A stretch of DNA of 40,317 bases from Selenomonadaceae bacterium (GCA_017529935.1 JAFXNB010000094.1:1-40317), one strand, 5' to 3'; positions 1 through 9,030 are shown, counted from the stretch's first letter. A program made the numbers and translations. The notes: a model not told the origin generated them from the sequence alone.

Positions 1-528
1 AACTTTTTTTCAAGCTTTAGGAATGCTCCCGAAAAAATTTCTCCCGTCATGAAAAATTACAGAATACACCGTGCGAAAACGTTTGAGGAAATTTATAAAA
101 CGTGGCTCAACGGTCGTTCTGATATGGAGGAAAATTTCATTGCTTTTGTAAATCAGTTGGATTGGCGCGTCGTACAGGAGTTGGCGGCGGAATATCAGTC
201 AAAATTCGCTGATGTTTACTATTATTTATTCAGCGAGCAGTCGCCCGATGAAAATTTGCGTTCGTGTCACGCCGTCGACTTGCCGTACACCTTCAATAAC
301 GGAGATCACATTGTCCCGAATCCGAAACAAAATCTTGTAAAGCAAGTTCAATCGTCATGGGCGGCATTTGCGGCGACAGGCAACCCGAACAACGAATTTA
401 TTCCGCATTGGGAAAAATATTCCGTAAAAAATCGCCAGACCATGGAGCTGAACTCGAAAGGCTGCGTCTGTCACAAAGATTTGAACACGCAAAACCTCAA
501 CGCCCTGCGCTACGTCTATGAAGGCTAG
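1..528 (+). CDS. Type-B carboxylesterase, C-terminal part (cut by window start)
   Basis: The reading frame is open from base 1, so this is the last 175 residues of a gene that begins outside the window. The ATG at 49 is internal: the codons before it already align with the four full-length paralogues downstream. Visible are the triad-histidine block (CHAVDLPYTF, compare His438 of the next gene) and the family C-terminus (NRQTMELNSKGC...LNALRYVYEG). The nucleophile and acid regions lie off the left edge. Type-B carboxylesterases hydrolyse carboxylic esters through a Ser-Glu-His triad. The paralogues carry Tat signals, so export is likely here too, but that part is not visible. The substrate is unknown. 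Confidence 0.9.
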   Translation, partial: NFFSSFRNAPEKISPVMKNYRIHRAKTFEEIYKTWLNGRSDMEENFIAFVNQLDWRVVQELAAEYQSKFADVYYYLFSEQSPDENLRSCHAVDLPYTFNNGDHIVPNPKQNLVKQVQSSWAAFAATGNPNNEFIPHWEKYSVKNRQTMELNSKGCVCHKDLNTQNLNALRYVYEG

Positions 529-628
529 GGGCTATTGGTAATAAATCGGGAAGCTAGAAATGCGCAGGCATTTCGTATCGGCGCGGCGATAACGCTAAAA
601 ATATTTAAATGATTCAGCGCGACCGCTG
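529..628 (+). repeat. 3' untranslated region shared with the copy at 7006-7087
   Basis: The segment after this esterase stop and the segment after the stop at 7005 share several blocks: TTGGTAATAAA, GGAAGCTA, TATCGGCGCGGC and ATAACG. Both then run into the same terminator hairpin. The 5' ends of the downstream genes differ. This suggests that an ancestral duplication unit included the 3' UTR and terminator. No open reading frame is convincing here. Confidence 0.7.
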
Positions 629-666
629 TTCCCCCGCTTTTAAAGCGGGCGGGGCTTTTTTTTTTT
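629..666 (+). terminator. Rho-independent terminator after first esterase
   Basis: A GC-rich inverted repeat (CCCGCTTT / AAAGCGGG) is followed by CGGGGC and a run of eleven T. It separates the first esterase from the next four, which have only 13-15 bp gaps and look like one operon. Confidence 0.85.
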
Positions 667-678
667 ATGATGTCCGTA

Positions 679-687
679 TGCTATAAT
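679..687 (+). promoter_or_regulatory. Extended -10 promoter for the esterase operon
   Basis: TGC-TATAAT is a perfect extended -10 element, 22 bp before the start codon at 710. No good -35 is visible; the upstream region is the T-run of the terminator. The predicted transcript would start just before the ribosome binding site. Inferred from sequence only. Confidence 0.5.
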
Positions 688-709
688 TTCATTGAAAGGA
701 AGTGAGGTT

Positions 710-2281
710 ATGTTTCAAAACTTAACTCGCAGAGACTTCATCAAGATGACATCGGCGGCGGCTCTCGCTTTTGCGGCGACGGGTCTGCCACTCGACAACA
801 AAGTTTTCGCGGCGAGTGATTGCACTGTGAAAACTCGTTACGGAACTTTTAACGGTTTTGTCGACGAACGCGGAGTAAAAACGTGGCTGGGCATTCCGTT
901 TGCACAACCGCCCGTCGGCAAACTTCGTTGGCAAGCTCCGCAACCGCTCAAGCCGACCAATAAATCTTTCGACGCGAAAAAAATCGGTTTCACTGCCATG
1001 CAAGACATTGACGAGAATGAAGGCGCATCTGTAAATCCGCAAAGCGAAGATTGCCTGACGCTCAACATTTGGACACGCGGCGAAAAGAAAAATTTGCCGG
1101 TAATGGTGTTTATTCACGGCGGCGGCTTTGCCGGCGGCGGTTCAAGTGACCCGCTTTACAATGGAACGCACTTCGCGGCGGCGCAGGATGTCGTTATCGT
1201 CACGTTTAACTATCGGATAAATGTTTTCGGTTTCGTGAACTTCGGCACGATTGATTCTGCCTTCGAGGACAGCGGTTATCTCGGTTTGAAAGACCAAATC
1301 GCTGCTTTGACGTGGATTAAGGAAAATATTGCGGCGTTCGGTGGCAATCCCGACAACGTGACGATTTTTGGCGAAAGCGCCGGCGCAATTTCCTGCATGA
1401 TGCAGATGGTTATTCCCGCCGCGAAAAATTTGTTCGGCAAAGCAATTCCGCAGTCCGCGAACTCTTACATGTACAATACGACCGAATATTCCGCTGAAGT
1501 TGCGCAAACTTACATGGAAATAGGCGGCGCGAAGACTATGCGCGACATGATGAAAAAATCTTCCGACGAATTGAGAAGTCTTTACGAAAAAGTCAGAGCC
1601 GCTCGCATTACTGAAGGCCTCAAGGATTATTTGCCGACCGCTGATGGGAAATTTTTGCCGAAAAACCCGTTCAAGGCACTAAAAGCCGGCGACGCTCGCT
1701 CAATCAAACTTTTGACGGGCACGACAGCCGACGAGTGGCGTTACTTCCTGATGTACTTTGATAACTTCTTCGAGCTGTTCCGTGACAATCCGAAAAACCT
1801 TTCGCCCGTCCTGCTGAAGTACAAAGCACGCCCGCCGCAGGAAGTTTATCAATCTTGGCTGAAAAATCGCCCCGACACTGATGAACGTTTTGAAGATTTT
1901 GTGGAGCAGGTAGATTGGCGCGTCGGGCAGGAGTTGGCGGCGGAATATCAATCGAATTTCGGCGACGTTTACTATTACCTGTTCAGTGAGCAGTCGCCCG
2001 ATGAAAAATTGCGTTCGTGCCACGCTGTCGACTTGCCGTACACCTTCAACGTGGGAGACGAAATTGTTCCGAATCCAAAGCCCAATCTCGTCAAGGTTGT
2101 TCAAGAGTCGTTGGCGGCGTTCGCGGCTACCGGCAACCCCGACAATGAAACTATTCCGCACTGGGTGAAATATTCCGCTGGCAATCGCCAAACTATGGAG
2201 TTGAATTCAAAAGGCTGCGTCTTACATAAAGATTTGAACACTCAAAACTTGAACGCCCTGCGCTATCTCTACGAAAGCTAA
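710..2281 (+). CDS. Tat-exported type-B carboxylesterase, paralogue 2
   Basis: The protein has 523 residues, the usual size for the PnbA/cholinesterase-like family. I chose ATG 710 over the in-frame TTG 692 because AAGGAAGTGAGG lies just upstream of 710. The N-terminus carries a twin-arginine motif (TRRDFIKM, residues about 5-12), a hydrophobic stretch and a VFAAS cleavage region, so export by the Tat system is expected. The oxyanion-hole loop is FIHGGGFAGGG. The predicted triad is Ser223 (FGESAGA), Glu342 (TTADEW) and His438 (CHAVDLPYTF). It is first in a run of four closely spaced paralogues and probably co-transcribed from 679. The family hydrolyses carboxylic esters; the physiological substrate cannot be read from sequence. 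Confidence 0.93.
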   Translation: MFQNLTRRDFIKMTSAAALAFAATGLPLDNKVFAASDCTVKTRYGTFNGFVDERGVKTWLGIPFAQPPVGKLRWQAPQPLKPTNKSFDAKKIGFTAMQDIDENEGASVNPQSEDCLTLNIWTRGEKKNLPVMVFIHGGGFAGGGSSDPLYNGTHFAAAQDVVIVTFNYRINVFGFVNFGTIDSAFEDSGYLGLKDQIAALTWIKENIAAFGGNPDNVTIFGESAGAISCMMQMVIPAAKNLFGKAIPQSANSYMYNTTEYSAEVAQTYMEIGGAKTMRDMMKKSSDELRSLYEKVRAARITEGLKDYLPTADGKFLPKNPFKALKAGDARSIKLLTGTTADEWRYFLMYFDNFFELFRDNPKNLSPVLLKYKARPPQEVYQSWLKNRPDTDERFEDFVEQVDWRVGQELAAEYQSNFGDVYYYLFSEQSPDEKLRSCHAVDLPYTFNVGDEIVPNPKPNLVKVVQESLAAFAATGNPDNETIPHWVKYSAGNRQTMELNSKGCVLHKDLNTQNLNALRYLYES

Positions 2282-2294
2282 AGGACGTGATGTT

Positions 2295-3851
2295 ATGTCG
2301 AACTTAACGCGCCGCGAATTTATTAAAACTATGTCGCTGGCTACGTTGGCAATTTCTATGCCTATTAACGTTTTTGCGGCTGATAATTGCACGGTCAAAA
2401 CTCGTTACGGCACGTTCAAGGGCTTTGTCGACAAGCAAGGTGTAAAAACGTGGCTCGGCATTCCGTTTGCACAACCGCCCGTCGGAAAACTTCGTTGGCG
2501 TGCTCCTCAACCGCTTAAACCGACAAATAAGACCTTCGACGCGAAAAAATTCGGCGCGTCTGCTCTTCAAGAGGACGATAAGCTCGAAGCAGCGTCCCAA
2601 AACGTGCAAAGCGAAGATTGCCTGACGCTTAACATCTGGACGCGCGGAAACGGCAAAAATAAACCCGTAATGGTTTTCATTCACGGCGGAGCCTTTCAAA
2701 GCGGCGGCAGCAGCGACCCGCTTTACAACGGAACGAACATTGCGGCGGCAAATGACGTTGTAATCGTCACGATTAACTATCGTCTGCACGTTTTCGGCTT
2801 CGTGAACTTCGGCGCGATTGATTCTGCCTTCGAGGACAGCGGTTATCTCGGAATTAAAGACCAAGTTGCGGCTTTGACGTGGGTTAAAGAAAATATTGCG
2901 GCATTTGGCGGAAATCCCGACAATGTGACGATTTTCGGCGAAAGCGCGGGCGCAATATCGGTTATGTTGCTTATGGTTGTCCCTTCGGCAAAAAATTTGT
3001 TCCAAAAAGCAATTCCGCAATCCGCGAACTCGTACATGCACAGTACACCGGAAAATTTTCAAATTGCAGAGCTGTATATGGACTTCGGCGGCGCAAAAAA
3101 CATGCGCGACATGATGAAAAAATCTGCCGCAGAGCTCGAACAGCTTTTTGAGGAAATAAACGCATCTCGCGTCGCTGAAAATGTTATGGATTACTTGCCG
3201 GTTTGCGACGGTAAATTTATTCCTCGCGAACCGTTCAAAGCATTAAAAAACGGCGGCGCACGCGGAATTAAAATGCTTACGGGCACGACCGCCGACGAAT
3301 GGCGTTATTGGTTTCTGTTGCACGGCGAAAAATTCTTTGAAATGTTCCGTGACGATCCAAAAAAACTTTCTCCCGTCATGATGAAGTACAATTCGCGCAC
3401 TCCGCAGGAAATTTATCGCGCGTGGTTGCAAAATTGCCCCGATACCGCAGAAAACTTCGAGGATTTTGTTAATCAGGCAGATTGGCGCGTCGGACAGGAG
3501 TTGGCAGCTGAATATCAATCGAATTTCGGCGACACGTACTATTATCTGTTCAGTCAGCTGTCGTCTGATGAAAAATTGCGCTCATGTCATGGGATTGACT
3601 TGACGTTTACCTTCAACAATCCCGACAGCGACCTTGAACCAAATCCCCCGCAAAATCTTGTTAAGGTTATTCAAGCGTCGTGGGCGGCATTCGCGGCGAC
3701 GGGCAACCCGAACAATGAATTTATCTCGCACTGGGAGAAATATTCCGCCAACAATCGTCAAACAATGGAGCTGAACTCGAAAGGTTGCGTCTTACATAAG
3801 GATTTGAACACTCAAAACTTAAACGCCTTGCGCTATGTCTACGAAAATTAA
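2295..3851 (+). CDS. Tat-exported type-B carboxylesterase, paralogue 3
   Basis: The protein has 518 residues and starts at ATG 2295, 13 bp after the previous stop, with an AAGGACGTGA ribosome binding site. The Tat motif is TRREFIKT near residue 5, followed by a short hydrophobic core and VFAAD. The oxyanion loop (FIHGGAFQSGG), nucleophile (FGESAGAISVM), acid (GTTADEWRYW) and histidine block (CHGIDLTFTF) are all intact, so it should be active. It is very similar to the neighbouring copies along its whole length, which marks recent tandem duplication. The differences are concentrated around the mid-protein helices and the region just before the catalytic histidine, where substrate choice could differ; that last point is inference. 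Confidence 0.93.
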   Translation: MSNLTRREFIKTMSLATLAISMPINVFAADNCTVKTRYGTFKGFVDKQGVKTWLGIPFAQPPVGKLRWRAPQPLKPTNKTFDAKKFGASALQEDDKLEAASQNVQSEDCLTLNIWTRGNGKNKPVMVFIHGGAFQSGGSSDPLYNGTNIAAANDVVIVTINYRLHVFGFVNFGAIDSAFEDSGYLGIKDQVAALTWVKENIAAFGGNPDNVTIFGESAGAISVMLLMVVPSAKNLFQKAIPQSANSYMHSTPENFQIAELYMDFGGAKNMRDMMKKSAAELEQLFEEINASRVAENVMDYLPVCDGKFIPREPFKALKNGGARGIKMLTGTTADEWRYWFLLHGEKFFEMFRDDPKKLSPVMMKYNSRTPQEIYRAWLQNCPDTAENFEDFVNQADWRVGQELAAEYQSNFGDTYYYLFSQLSSDEKLRSCHGIDLTFTFNNPDSDLEPNPPQNLVKVIQASWAAFAATGNPNNEFISHWEKYSANNRQTMELNSKGCVLHKDLNTQNLNALRYVYEN

Positions 3852-3864
3852 AGGAAGTGAGATT

Positions 3865-5427
3865 ATGTCAAACTTAACGCGCAGAGATTTTATCAAGCTG
3901 ACTTCAATGACGGCACTGGCTCTGGCGGCGACGGGACTGCCCCTCGATAACAAAGTTTTTGCGGCGGATAATTGCACAGTAAAAACTCGCTACGGAACTT
4001 ACAATGGTTTCGTCGACGAAAAAGGCGTAAAAACTTGGTTGGGCATTCCCTACGCGCAACCTCCCGTCGGAAAATTGCGCTGGCAAGTTACTCAACCGTT
4101 GAAGCCGTCCAATAAAACTTTCGACGCAAAGAAATTCGGCGCGTCGGCAATTCAAGAAGACGACCCAATCGAAGAATCATCCAAAAACGTGCAAAGCGAA
4201 GACTGCCTGACGCTCAACATTTGGAAACGTTCCGATAAGAACAATTTGCCCGTAATGTTTTTTATTCACGGCGGCAGTTTTGAGCAGCTTTACAACGGAA
4301 ATAACCTTGCGGCGGCTAATGATGTCATTGTCGTCAGTTTCAACTATCGGCTGAATATTTTCGGCTTTATGCACTTTGAACTTGTTGATTCGTCGTTGAC
4401 GAACGCAGGTTATCTTGGCATGATTGACCAAATCGCCGCGCTGAAGTGGGTTAAAGAAAATATTTCTGCGTTCGGCGGCGACCCCGACAACATTACGATT
4501 TTTGGCGAAAGTGCGGGCTCAATTTCCTGTATGTTGCTCACTGTCGCGCCTGCCGCCAAAGGTTTATTCCAAAAAGCAATTCCCGAATCGGGACCTTCGC
4601 GCTTCGTTCACGATATGCAACATGCCGCCAAACTCACGGAAGACTTTATGACTTTGAGCGGCACGAGGAAAATGAGCGACTTGATGACAAAATCTGCCGC
4701 CGAACTTAGAGATATTTACATAAAACTTTTTGAAGTGCGCATTAAAACTGCTCACTCCGACTTCATGCCTGCTTGCGACGGAAAATTTTTGCCGATTGAC
4801 CCTTTCACGGCGATAAAAGACGGCGCGGCTCGCGACATTAAATTTTTAACGGGTGTAAACTCCTACGAATGGGGCTATTGGCTGCTGTATGACGAAAATT
4901 ATTTTAAAAACTTCTACGACACGCACGAAATAATTTCGCCCGTCATGAGCAGGTGCAAAGAGCGCACTTCACTCACGGACAAGGAAATTTATAAAAAATG
5001 GCTCAACGGTCGCCCCGATACCGATGAAAATTATATGGCTTATTTGAATCAAATTGATTGGCGCGTCGGGCAAGAGCTTGATGCCGAAAATCAATCGAAG
5101 TTCAACGACGTGTATTATTACTTGTTCAGCGACAATTCTTTGCGCGAAGATTTGGGCTCGTTTCACTCGTTGGAATTGGCGTTCGTGTTCGATAAGCCTT
5201 TCGATGAGCTGTTGCCGAATCCGAATCCCAAGCTTGTCCGACAAATTCAGGCGTCATGGGCGGCATTTGCGGCGACGGGCAACCCCGACAATGAATTTAT
5301 TCCGCACTGGGAAAAGTACACTGCCGCCAACCGCCAAACCATGGAGCTGAACTCGAAAGGTTGCGTCTGCCACAAAGATTTGAACAACCAAAACCTGAAC
5401 GCCTTGCGTTATGTCTACGAAAATTAA
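3865..5427 (+). CDS. Tat-exported type-B carboxylesterase, paralogue 4, shortened oxyanion loop
   Basis: The protein has 520 residues. I chose ATG 3865 because AAAGGAAGTGAG precedes it; an in-frame ATG at 3835 lies inside the previous gene. The Tat motif is TRRDFIKL. The nucleophile motif (FGESAGSISCM) and the histidine block (FHSLELAFVF) are present. The acid region reads GVNSYEWGYW, so the Glu is kept but its surroundings differ. The loop after the oxyanion HGG motif reads FIHGGSFEQLYNG and lacks the glycine/serine-rich insert (about six residues) found in the sister proteins. Its active-site mouth should therefore differ. It sits in the same operon, 13 bp from both neighbours' open frames. 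Confidence 0.92.
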   Translation: MSNLTRRDFIKLTSMTALALAATGLPLDNKVFAADNCTVKTRYGTYNGFVDEKGVKTWLGIPYAQPPVGKLRWQVTQPLKPSNKTFDAKKFGASAIQEDDPIEESSKNVQSEDCLTLNIWKRSDKNNLPVMFFIHGGSFEQLYNGNNLAAANDVIVVSFNYRLNIFGFMHFELVDSSLTNAGYLGMIDQIAALKWVKENISAFGGDPDNITIFGESAGSISCMLLTVAPAAKGLFQKAIPESGPSRFVHDMQHAAKLTEDFMTLSGTRKMSDLMTKSAAELRDIYIKLFEVRIKTAHSDFMPACDGKFLPIDPFTAIKDGAARDIKFLTGVNSYEWGYWLLYDENYFKNFYDTHEIISPVMSRCKERTSLTDKEIYKKWLNGRPDTDENYMAYLNQIDWRVGQELDAENQSKFNDVYYYLFSDNSLREDLGSFHSLELAFVFDKPFDELLPNPNPKLVRQIQASWAAFAATGNPDNEFIPHWEKYTAANRQTMELNSKGCVCHKDLNNQNLNALRYVYEN

Positions 5428-5442
5428 AGGAGTGATGTTGCA

Positions 5443-7005
5443 TTGACAAATTTAACTCGCAGAGAATTCATCAAAACAGCGTCGGTGGCGGCCTTGGCAA
5501 TGGCTGTTCCCATTGATGTTTTCGCGGCTGATAATTGCTCCGTCAAGACTCGCTACGGCACGTTCAACGGCTTCGTCGACAAGCAAGGCGTAAAAGTTTG
5601 GCTGGGTATTCCCTTTGCTCAACCGCCCGTCGGCAAACTTCGCTGGCAGGCTCCTCAACCGTTGAAACCGTCCAACAAAACCTTCGACGCAAAAAAATAC
5701 GGCAAAGAGCCTATGCAAGCATCTATGAAGCTCGGAAATGTGGTTGAAGCCTCCGTTCCAACGGAAAACGAAGACTGCCTGACGCTGAACATTTTCACAC
5801 GCGGCGACGGCAAAAATAAACCCGTCATGGTGTGGATTTACGGCGGAGGTTTTGTTTGCGGTCATTCAAGCGAACCGACTTATAACGCAAGCAATTTCGT
5901 TTCCGCGCACGATGTCGTTATCGTCACTTTGAACTATCGGCTGAACGTTTTCGGCTTTATGAACCTTGCAAGTGTCGATTCTTCGTTCGAGGGTACGGGT
6001 TGCCTCGGTATCCAAGACCAAATTGCCGCGTTGAAGTGGGTCAAAGAAAATATCGCGGAATTCGGCGGGAATCCCGACAAAATTACCGTTTTCGGCGAAA
6101 GTGCCGGCTCAATTTCGACGTTCTTCCTGACAATCGCTCCCGCCGCAAAAGGTTTGTTTCAAAAAGCAATTCCGCAGTCGGGTGCAGTTGGTTTTTATAA
6201 AACTCCCGACGAATCGGCTCAAGTTACGGCAAACTTTATGGATTTTTGCGGTGCGAAAACCGTTGGCGACCTCATGAAAAAATCTGCCGTCGAACTTCAA
6301 AAGGCTTACGCAGAATTTACTGACGTTCGCGAAATGAACGTTGCGGATTTTTATCCGACCGCAGACGGTAAATTTTTGCCGCGTGATCCGTTCAAGGCAC
6401 TCAAAGACGGCGCGGCTCGCGAAATTAAAATTTTGACGGGCACGACTTCCAACGAATGGAACGCTTTCTTGCTGGCTAACGAAGATTTGTTTAAACTTAT
6501 TCGCAAAGACCCGCAAGACATTTCGCCGATTTTTTCACACTACACAAAACAGACGAACGAAGAAATTTATAAATCGTGGCTCAACGGGCGTCCTGATACA
6601 GATGACACTTACGGCGACTTTGCAACACAGGTAGATTTTCGCGTCGGGCAAGAGTTGGCAGCCGAATATCAATCGAAGTTCGACGACGTATTTTATTATC
6701 TGTTCACTCAGCAGCCTTCACCGCCGCTTGAACCTTTGGGTGCATTTCACGCGCTCGACCTGTCGTACACGTTCAACGTCCCGTATATCGAAGAAAATCC
6801 CGATCAGAACCTTGTGCGGGCAATTCAGGCGTCATGGGCGTCATTTGCGGCGACAGGCAACCCGAACAACGAAACCATTCCGCATTGGGAAAAATATTCC
6901 GCCGGCAATCGTCAAACAATGGAGCTGAGCTCGAAAGGCTGCGTCTGCCATAAAGATTTGAACACTTCCAACTTGAATGCCCTGCGCTACGTCTACGAAG
7001 GCTAG
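5443..7005 (+). CDS. Tat-exported type-B carboxylesterase, paralogue 5 (TTG start)
   Basis: The protein has 520 residues. The start is TTG 5443, supported by AAAGGAGTGATG 8-17 bp upstream and by alignment of the first residues (TNLTRREFIK) with the paralogues. The Tat motif is TRREFIKT, with cleavage near VFAAD. The oxyanion loop is WIYGGGFVCGH, where HGG is replaced by YGG; the nucleophile is FGESAGSIS, the acid GTTSNEWNAF, and the histidine block FHALDLSYTFN. It is the most diverged of the complete copies and the last gene of the operon. Its 3' UTR and terminator resemble those after the esterase at the left edge. Confidence 0.92.
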   Translation: MTNLTRREFIKTASVAALAMAVPIDVFAADNCSVKTRYGTFNGFVDKQGVKVWLGIPFAQPPVGKLRWQAPQPLKPSNKTFDAKKYGKEPMQASMKLGNVVEASVPTENEDCLTLNIFTRGDGKNKPVMVWIYGGGFVCGHSSEPTYNASNFVSAHDVVIVTLNYRLNVFGFMNLASVDSSFEGTGCLGIQDQIAALKWVKENIAEFGGNPDKITVFGESAGSISTFFLTIAPAAKGLFQKAIPQSGAVGFYKTPDESAQVTANFMDFCGAKTVGDLMKKSAVELQKAYAEFTDVREMNVADFYPTADGKFLPRDPFKALKDGAAREIKILTGTTSNEWNAFLLANEDLFKLIRKDPQDISPIFSHYTKQTNEEIYKSWLNGRPDTDDTYGDFATQVDFRVGQELAAEYQSKFDDVFYYLFTQQPSPPLEPLGAFHALDLSYTFNVPYIEENPDQNLVRAIQASWASFAATGNPNNETIPHWEKYSAGNRQTMELSSKGCVCHKDLNTSNLNALRYVYEG

Positions 7006-7087
7006 AGGCTGTTGGTAATAAAGCAGGAAGCTATATCGGCGCGGCAATAACGTTTCCTTTGTCGTAATGTTGCGGCGCGTTATCTGT
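7006..7087 (+). repeat. 3' untranslated region shared with the copy at 529-628
   Basis: Second copy of the esterase 3' UTR: TTGGTAATAAA, GGAAGCTA, TATCGGCGCGGC and ATAACG occur in the same order as at 529-628. It is about 20 bp shorter. Confidence 0.7.
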
Positions 7088-7121
7088 TCCCCCGCTTTTA
7101 AAGCGGGCGGGGCATTTTTTT
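7088..7121 (+). terminator. Rho-independent terminator after esterase operon
   Basis: The same CCCGCTTT/AAAGCGGG hairpin as at 629-666, followed by CGGGGCA and seven T. The ribosome binding site of the next gene (AGGAGG, 7122-7127) starts directly after it. Confidence 0.8.
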
Positions 7122-7136
7122 AGGAGGTACCAAGCC

Positions 7137-7988
7137 ATGATGATAGTATTGACGCTCGGATATGTTTTAATGGGACTGATATTCCTGATTGTCCGACTCT
7201 TTTAACATTTGACGAAAACTCGTTCGCTGGACAATTTCGTTCGGGCAATTCGTGGGGATTGTATAAGTCTTTATGACTACGCCAAGTAAATCGTGGTATC
7301 GAACCCCAAAAAATTCAAAATCGTCGCCGTGATTATGGTCTGCTTGATTATCTTATTGATGATGCCGCTCCGGACTGAAATTGAATATGCGACAGAGGAA
7401 TGTTTTTTGAGTACGATAATGTTCATTATATTTTTAACAGTCTTCACTCCGAAAGAAGATCCGTCGGACGCTGGATTTCCCGTTGACATATTCGGATTTA
7501 TTTACTCAGTCATCTTTATGTTTTACAGCGCGAGCAATTTTGTCATTGACATCTTTTACGCGAACGAAGCTCTCAAGGACGACATGTGGATATACGGATA
7601 CATAGTCACGATGATTTCGTATGGCATATGCATTACGTCTTTAAGTCAATTTATAAAAAGAGATATATCGAAGCAAGAAATAATTTTATTGGGTTTGGTA
7701 ATGATGATGACGCTGGAATTCATAGTCTATTACGGGGTAGGCTTTTTTGGCGGAATAAAATGGTACACTTACGAAATTTTGACATATGAAACATATGAAT
7801 TTAGCCTCTTTGAAATTTTCGGCGACATCACGTCTATCATAAATCAAGGAATCGTCTTGGCGTCGCAAAGCCAATTAGAGGAAATAGCTTTAAGCGACAT
7901 ATGGGGATATATCATCTTGAACGGAACGGACATGCTAACCGTTACGGTAGTTGTGGGCTATCTGGTACAAAAATTTATGGAGAAATGA
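7137..7988 (+). pseudogene. Multi-pass membrane protein, copy 1, broken by two in-frame TAA codons
   Basis: From ATG 7137 (AGGAGG, 9 bp upstream) the frame encodes MMIVLTLGYVLMGLIFLIV and stops at TAA 7203-7205. A second TAA lies at 7287-7289. Without these stops the frame runs to 7988 and aligns end to end with the intact neighbour at 8070-8921, stops falling where that copy has Tyr and Gln. No frameshift is needed. A GTG at 7293 could give a 231-residue product lacking the first membrane helix. The rest of the frame is well conserved (for example LKDDMWIYGYIVT and GYIILNGTD), so either the damage is recent or the internal start is used. Function unknown; no recognised family. Confidence 0.75.
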
Positions 7989-8069
7989 CCGACTAAAAGT
8001 AAAACGTGACACATCGGAAACTTTTTACCTCGGCTTATGTCAGGGCATTTTTTAGGGGAGTCTCAAGTA

Positions 8070-8921
8070 ATGGTCGTATTGATGCTTGGATATTGTTTAA
8101 TGGGGCTGATATTCCTAGTCTTGCGATTTTTTTATCATATTTTGCCTAAAAAGCGTTTGCAAAATAATCTGGTCAGCGCGGTTAGAAAGGATTTGATAAA
8201 TCTTTACACTTACGCCAAGCAAATAGTGGTATCGAATCCAAAAAAATTCAAATTTATTGCCGTGATTATGGTCTGCCTAAGTATTTTGCCGCTGACGCCG
8301 CTTCAAGTAGAAATTGAATATATTGTTGAAGATTTTTTAAGTACGATAATGTTTTTTGCGTTGGTAGTGATATTTGCGCCGCAAGAAAATCATGCGGAGA
8401 GAGGATTTCCGGTAGAAATATTTGGATTTATCTATTCAATTATTTTTATGTACTACAGTGCGGGATTGTTGGTATTTGATACATTTTACTCGATTAATTT
8501 ACTCAAGGACGACATGTGGATATACGGCTACATCGTCACGATTACTTCCTATGTTTTATGCATAGCGACTTTAAGCCGATTTATGGAGCGGGAATTATCG
8601 AAGCTAGAAATTATTTTATTGGGAATGATAATGCTGACGACGCTGGAATTTATAACATATTACGGGATAGGTTTTTTTGGCGGAACAAAATATCACGATT
8701 ACGACCCTTTGGAATATGAAATGAATATCTTTAATATATTTGGCGACATCACGGCTATTATAAATCAAGGAATATTTTTAGCCTCGCAAAGTCAAATATT
8801 GGAAAGAACTTCAAGAGAAATATGGGGATATATCATCTTGAACGGAACGGACGTGCTGACAGTCACTGTGGTTTTGGGATATTTGGTACAAAAATTTATG
8901 GAGATGAACAGCAAAAATTAA
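8070..8921 (+). CDS. Hypothetical multi-pass membrane protein, copy 2 (intact)
   Basis: The protein has 283 residues. I chose ATG 8070 over an upstream in-frame ATG at 8037 because AGGGGAG lies 9 bp before it and because the start then matches copy 1. There is an N-terminal helix (VLMLGYCLMGLIFLVL), then a basic stretch (PKKRLQ...AVRKDL), then about six further hydrophobic segments. Conserved polar motifs between copies are LKDDMWIYGYIVT, FGDIT.IINQG, ASQSQ and ILNGTD. The leader before the gene (GGCATTTTTTAGG) matches the terminator/RBS leader of copy 1, so the duplication includes the leader. I recognise no family; a transport or sensory role would be speculation. Confidence 0.8.
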   Translation: MVVLMLGYCLMGLIFLVLRFFYHILPKKRLQNNLVSAVRKDLINLYTYAKQIVVSNPKKFKFIAVIMVCLSILPLTPLQVEIEYIVEDFLSTIMFFALVVIFAPQENHAERGFPVEIFGFIYSIIFMYYSAGLLVFDTFYSINLLKDDMWIYGYIVTITSYVLCIATLSRFMERELSKLEIILLGMIMLTTLEFITYYGIGFFGGTKYHDYDPLEYEMNIFNIFGDITAIINQGIFLASQSQILERTSREIWGYIILNGTDVLTVTVVLGYLVQKFMEMNSKN

Positions 8922-8961
8922 ACTCGAAACTAAAAATGCTAGTGACATTTTGGAACCGCCA

Positions 8962-8990
8962 TTGACTGATATGATAAGTTGCAATAAAAT
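8962..8990 (+). promoter_or_regulatory. Sigma-70-type promoter TTGACT-17 bp-TAAAAT
   Basis: The -35 TTGACT (8962-8967) and -10 TAAAAT (8985-8990) are separated by exactly 17 bp, with the start codon of the next gene 40 bp downstream. Good match to consensus. Confidence 0.65.
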
Positions 8991-9030
8991 ACAGCTGATT
9001 ATCATGAAAATTGTATTGGGAGGGAAGTTT

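Noticed and set aside
722..3518. Long antisense open frames within the esterase genes (up to 252 codons)
   Set aside because: They mirror the codon pattern of the sense genes, recur at the same place in each paralogue, and lack start signals.
7203..7289. Stop-codon reassignment to explain the TAA codons in membrane protein copy 1
   Set aside because: All other genes in the window end at or avoid TAA normally, and the intact paralogue has sense codons there.
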